Shown: positions 62,023 through 64,000 of the stretch, piece after piece | Position numbering within the stretch: the first letter of the stretch is position 1 | How the letters are laid out: each line of letters begins with the position of its first letter | Assembly: GCA_963771705.1 (NCBI GenBank) | Contig: CAVYUP010000005.1 | Span: 558,001 to 622,000, forward strand | Reading direction: 5' to 3' | From: DATFVA01 sp963771705 | Lineage (GTDB): Bacteria; Bacteroidota; Ignavibacteria; Ignavibacteriales; Ignavibacteriaceae | Length of the DNA stretch: 64,000 bases | The notes under the pieces: generated by a model | Told to the model about the DNA's origin: nothing | The model's input: the letters and a program-made list of their open reading frames with translations, nothing else | Databases searched by the model: none | Translations under genes and position numbers: made by a program

Positions 62023-62175
62023 CGCCATTTTGTCATACTATAGAATTTCTCAACAGCCGAAAAATGCGTTTTTTTGATGTATTCAAATGTCTCATTCTGA
62101 GTCCATCTCCGTTGTAAATCCGAGATAACCCCAAGGCAAATCCGGTATAAAAAGGAGACCGCCATTTTGTCATAC
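62023..62175. repeat. 16-bp direct repeat pair
   Basis: CGCCATTTTGTCATAC occurs identically at 62023-62038 and 62160-62175, 137 bp apart. The inner TGTCATAC also occurs in the dyad at 61710-61717. It may be part of a dispersed intergenic repeat. Confidence 0.8.
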
Positions 62176-62369
62176 CTGATGATATTTTCTACAAAAGGCG
62201 ACCCCCTGAAATATTTTTTTTTGAGAATAAATCCTGGACCTTAAGAGTAAAGTTTTATGTAAAACCGGAACTTTCCTTTATCTTTATTCTTTAATTTTTA
62301 TAGTTTTTCTCCGACCGACAGCTGGCGGGTCTAACTTTATAATTTTCCCATTTACTTTTAATTTATAAC

Positions 62370-63257
62370 ATGCCCTACGTCGGTGAAATCAGCGCTCTTG
62401 CTACTGCCTGTCTCTGGTCAGTAACCTCATTTCTTTTTGCGTTCGCGGCTGAAAAAGTAGGCTCCGTTCAGGTGAACATCAACAGAATAATACTTGCGGC
62501 TATTATTCTTTTTCTGATCATTCTGGTTTCAGGAATTGATTATTCCCTCTCTTCATCACAGGTAGAATATCTCATAATGAGCGGTATAGTTGGACTCGTA
62601 ATAGGTGATTCATTCTTGTTCAAGTGCTATCAGCTGATAGGGGCGCGGCTCGGGATGATACTGATGTCGCTTGTTCCAGCCATCAGCGCAATTCTTGCCT
62701 GGGTATTTCTTGAAGAGTACATAACCCCTCTGGGGGTTATAGGGATGGTAGTTACTATATCCGGTGTAATTCTGGTTGTTACTGAAAAGGCTCAGGGCGC
62801 CGTTAAGAAAAACTTCAGCAAAATAGGGATCCTGTACGGATTTTTAGGCGCTGCCGGACAGGCAGGGGGGCTCATCCTTGCCAAGTTCGCGTTTGCCGAA
62901 AACTATGTAAATGGTTTTGTAGCAAGCTTTACCCGTCTATCGAGTGCAGGAATTATAATACTTGCAGGAGGTCTGCTGCTGGGAAGATACAGGAATCCTG
63001 TTAAAACTTACAGTAACGAAATACCGGCTTTAAAGGCAACAATAGCTGCGACTGTTCTGGCGCCTGTTCTGGGGGTAACGCTTAGTCTTGTTTCGATCGA
63101 ATTTACAAAAGTTGGAATTGCATCGACCCTTATGGCGCTAGTCCCGATAATTATGCTTCCCATTTCCAAATACTATTACAAAGAAAAACTATCTCTCCGG
63201 GCAATCTCCGGAGCTTTCATTGCCGTTGCGGGAGTTGTAACCTTATTTTTAAGGTAA
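62370..63257 (+). CDS. EamA/DMT family transporter
   Basis: 295 aa, ten predicted membrane helices in two repeats (about 5-135 and 150-290). It starts YVGEISALATACLWSVTSFLF; the family block AISAILAWVFLEEYITPLG lies near 110 and the equivalent in the second half near 240. It is only distantly related by eye to the EamA protein at 44991. The substrate is unknown. Its stop is 2 bp from the stop of the convergent T9SS gene. Confidence 0.88.
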   Translation: MPYVGEISALATACLWSVTSFLFAFAAEKVGSVQVNINRIILAAIILFLIILVSGIDYSLSSSQVEYLIMSGIVGLVIGDSFLFKCYQLIGARLGMILMSLVPAISAILAWVFLEEYITPLGVIGMVVTISGVILVVTEKAQGAVKKNFSKIGILYGFLGAAGQAGGLILAKFAFAENYVNGFVASFTRLSSAGIIILAGGLLLGRYRNPVKTYSNEIPALKATIAATVLAPVLGVTLSLVSIEFTKVGIASTLMALVPIIMLPISKYYYKEKLSLRAISGAFIAVAGVVTLFLR

Positions 63258-63259
63258 AT

Positions 63260-64000
63260 TTATTTCAGCAGCACCATCCGCCTGGTTAAGGAGTTTCTTC
63301 CGGATGTTAGCCGATAAATATAAATGCCGCCTGCCAATTTACTCCCATCCACGTCGATACTATAATTCCCAGGTCTCTTAATCTCATTAACTACCGTAGA
63401 TACCTTCCGGCCAAGTATATCATAAATAGCAATAGAGACTTCAGATTCCTCTTTTAATGAATAATTAATAGTTGTTACAGGATTAAAAGGATTAGGATAA
63501 TTCTGTGAAAGAGAAGAAACGACAGGATTTGACGCTACTGTGATCTCTTTTGAATAAGTAAATGCGCCGTCGAGATCCATCTGTCTTAATCTATAAGAAA
63601 CTATTCCGGACTGAGTAATAGGGTCGGTATAAGAATACGAATGCTGAACTGTAGACGTTCCGTTTCCTTCAACAAATCCTGCATCTTCCCATCCCAGGCT
63701 TCCTGATGTCTTTATTTTTCTTTCAATCTCAAACCCATAATTATTTGTTTCTGAAGAAGTTTTCCAGGTAAGGATGACCTTATCATTTTCCATTATGCCT
63801 TCAAATGATGTCAGTTCAACAGGGACTATATCCCCATCAAGCCTGACAAGCAGAATATCCAGATTATCACCATATGGTATCTCTGAGGATCGTCCCGTTA
63901 TCAGCAGTCCATCATCTTCTGTAACAATAAAACTAACATCTGAATAATTACGTTCGCCGGAAATTTCCTGTTCCCATATGCTGTTAAAGTCATTATCCAG
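63260..64000 (-). CDS. T9SS-secreted protein, 3' part (5' end beyond window)
   Basis: The frame is open from the window edge at 64000 to the stop at 63260: 246 residues with no start visible. The N-terminal visible part (ISGERNYSDVSFIVTEDDG, then DILLVRLDGD) looks like a beta-propeller-type repeat. A common T9SS-protein linker follows (VPVELTSFEG, TSSETNNYGFEIERK), then a type A sorting domain (NYPNPFNPVTTINYS; end TRRMVLLK). An internal Met at 63793 could be mistaken for the start, but the conserved linker continues upstream of it. The remaining domains lie outside the window. Confidence 0.85.
   Translation of the reverse strand: MDNDFNSIWEQEISGERNYSDVSFIVTEDDGLLITGRSSEIPYGDNLDILLVRLDGDIVPVELTSFEGIMENDKVILTWKTSSETNNYGFEIERKIKTSGSLGWEDAGFVEGNGTSTVQHSYSYTDPITQSGIVSYRLRQMDLDGAFTYSKEITVASNPVVSSLSQNYPNPFNPVTTINYSLKEESEVSIAIYDILGRKVSTVVNEIKRPGNYSIDVDGSKLAGGIYIYRLTSGRNSLTRRMVLLK

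Larger units (their letters stand above)
61584..62369. other. 786-bp intergenic region with repeats and dyads, no gene seen
   Basis: It holds the promoter of the sensor-regulator operon (minus) and of the EamA gene (plus), dyads at 61710-61736 and a 16-bp direct repeat at 62023 and 62160. The ORFs here are short and overlap the repeats, so I do not call them genes. A CAGCTG-centred near-palindrome sits near 62319-62332. Confidence 0.6.

Noticed and set aside
61971..62165. 64-aa minus-strand ORF
   Set aside because: It lies within the direct-repeat region and part of its sequence comes from the repeat; no family.
1..64000. tRNA or rRNA genes
   Set aside because: I looked for T-loop GTTCGA-type cores and rRNA-like sequence in the gaps and found none that folds convincingly; a covariance search would be decisive.

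Overview
The window looks like a chromosome segment of a moderate-GC member of the Bacteroidota/Ignavibacteria group. Five secreted proteins end in the type IX secretion (T9SS) sorting signature (four with NYPNPFNP, one with a VVPNPY variant). There is a TonB-dependent receptor with an N-terminal carboxypeptidase-like domain, a PorV/PorQ-type outer-membrane protein, and respiratory genes rich in c-type haem. The phylum assignment is inference from gene style, not from a marker-gene tree. I saw no rRNA or tRNA gene.

Layout. 1-5 kb: small housekeeping and hypothetical genes (rhodanese lipoprotein, dienelactone-hydrolase-like enzyme, TPR protein, NRDE/TANGO2-like protein, acidic small protein, DUF427). 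5.3-14.4 kb: a co-directional surface cluster (TonB receptor, 1209-aa secreted protein, PorV/Q-like protein, T9SS protein with repeated beta domains). 14.41-16.13 kb: two overlapping paralogous helix-turn-helix genes (DUF1670-like as I recall the family), bounded by 16-bp imperfect inverted repeats and flanked by AATA on both sides. This element seems to have split the T9SS gene from its terminator, and it is my best candidate for an undescribed mobile unit. 16.3-23.8 kb: SurA/PpiC-like protein, PPK2 kinase, two paralogous dihaem cytochromes c, Trm112-like protein, ICMT-like methyltransferase and a cell-wall amidase.

24.1-33.1 kb: a complete type I-C CRISPR-Cas locus in canonical order (cas3-cas5c-cas8c-cas7c-cas4-cas1-cas2, then leader and array). 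An internal start with a strong Shine-Dalgarno inside cas8c should give the small subunit Cas11c. The array has 12 full or nearly full repeats plus a degenerate terminal one. Its spacers run from only 18 to 38 bp, and all five spacers of 26 bp or less lie in the leader-proximal half.

33.3-39.5 kb: TetR regulator, TolC, membrane-fusion protein and RND pump, a drug-efflux operon. 39.8-52 kb: a gamma-family PLP enzyme, a gingipain-like C25 protease, an HD-domain pseudogene with an in-frame TGA, EamA transporter, MscS channel, MFS transporter, enolase, glutamine synthetase and a GH5-like T9SS glycosidase.

53.2-61.6 kb (minus strand): a respiratory operon of receiver protein, Rieske protein, cytochrome b, 11-haem cytochrome c and DUF2339 membrane protein. 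It is preceded by a -24/-12 (sigma-54) promoter and, upstream, by an NtrC-type regulator with a sensor kinase whose periplasmic domain carries a CXXCH haem site. These parts suggest a haem/redox-sensing circuit controlling an unusual cytochrome bc-like complex. 61.6-64 kb: a repeat-bearing intergenic region, a second EamA transporter and the 3' part of another T9SS protein that runs off the window.
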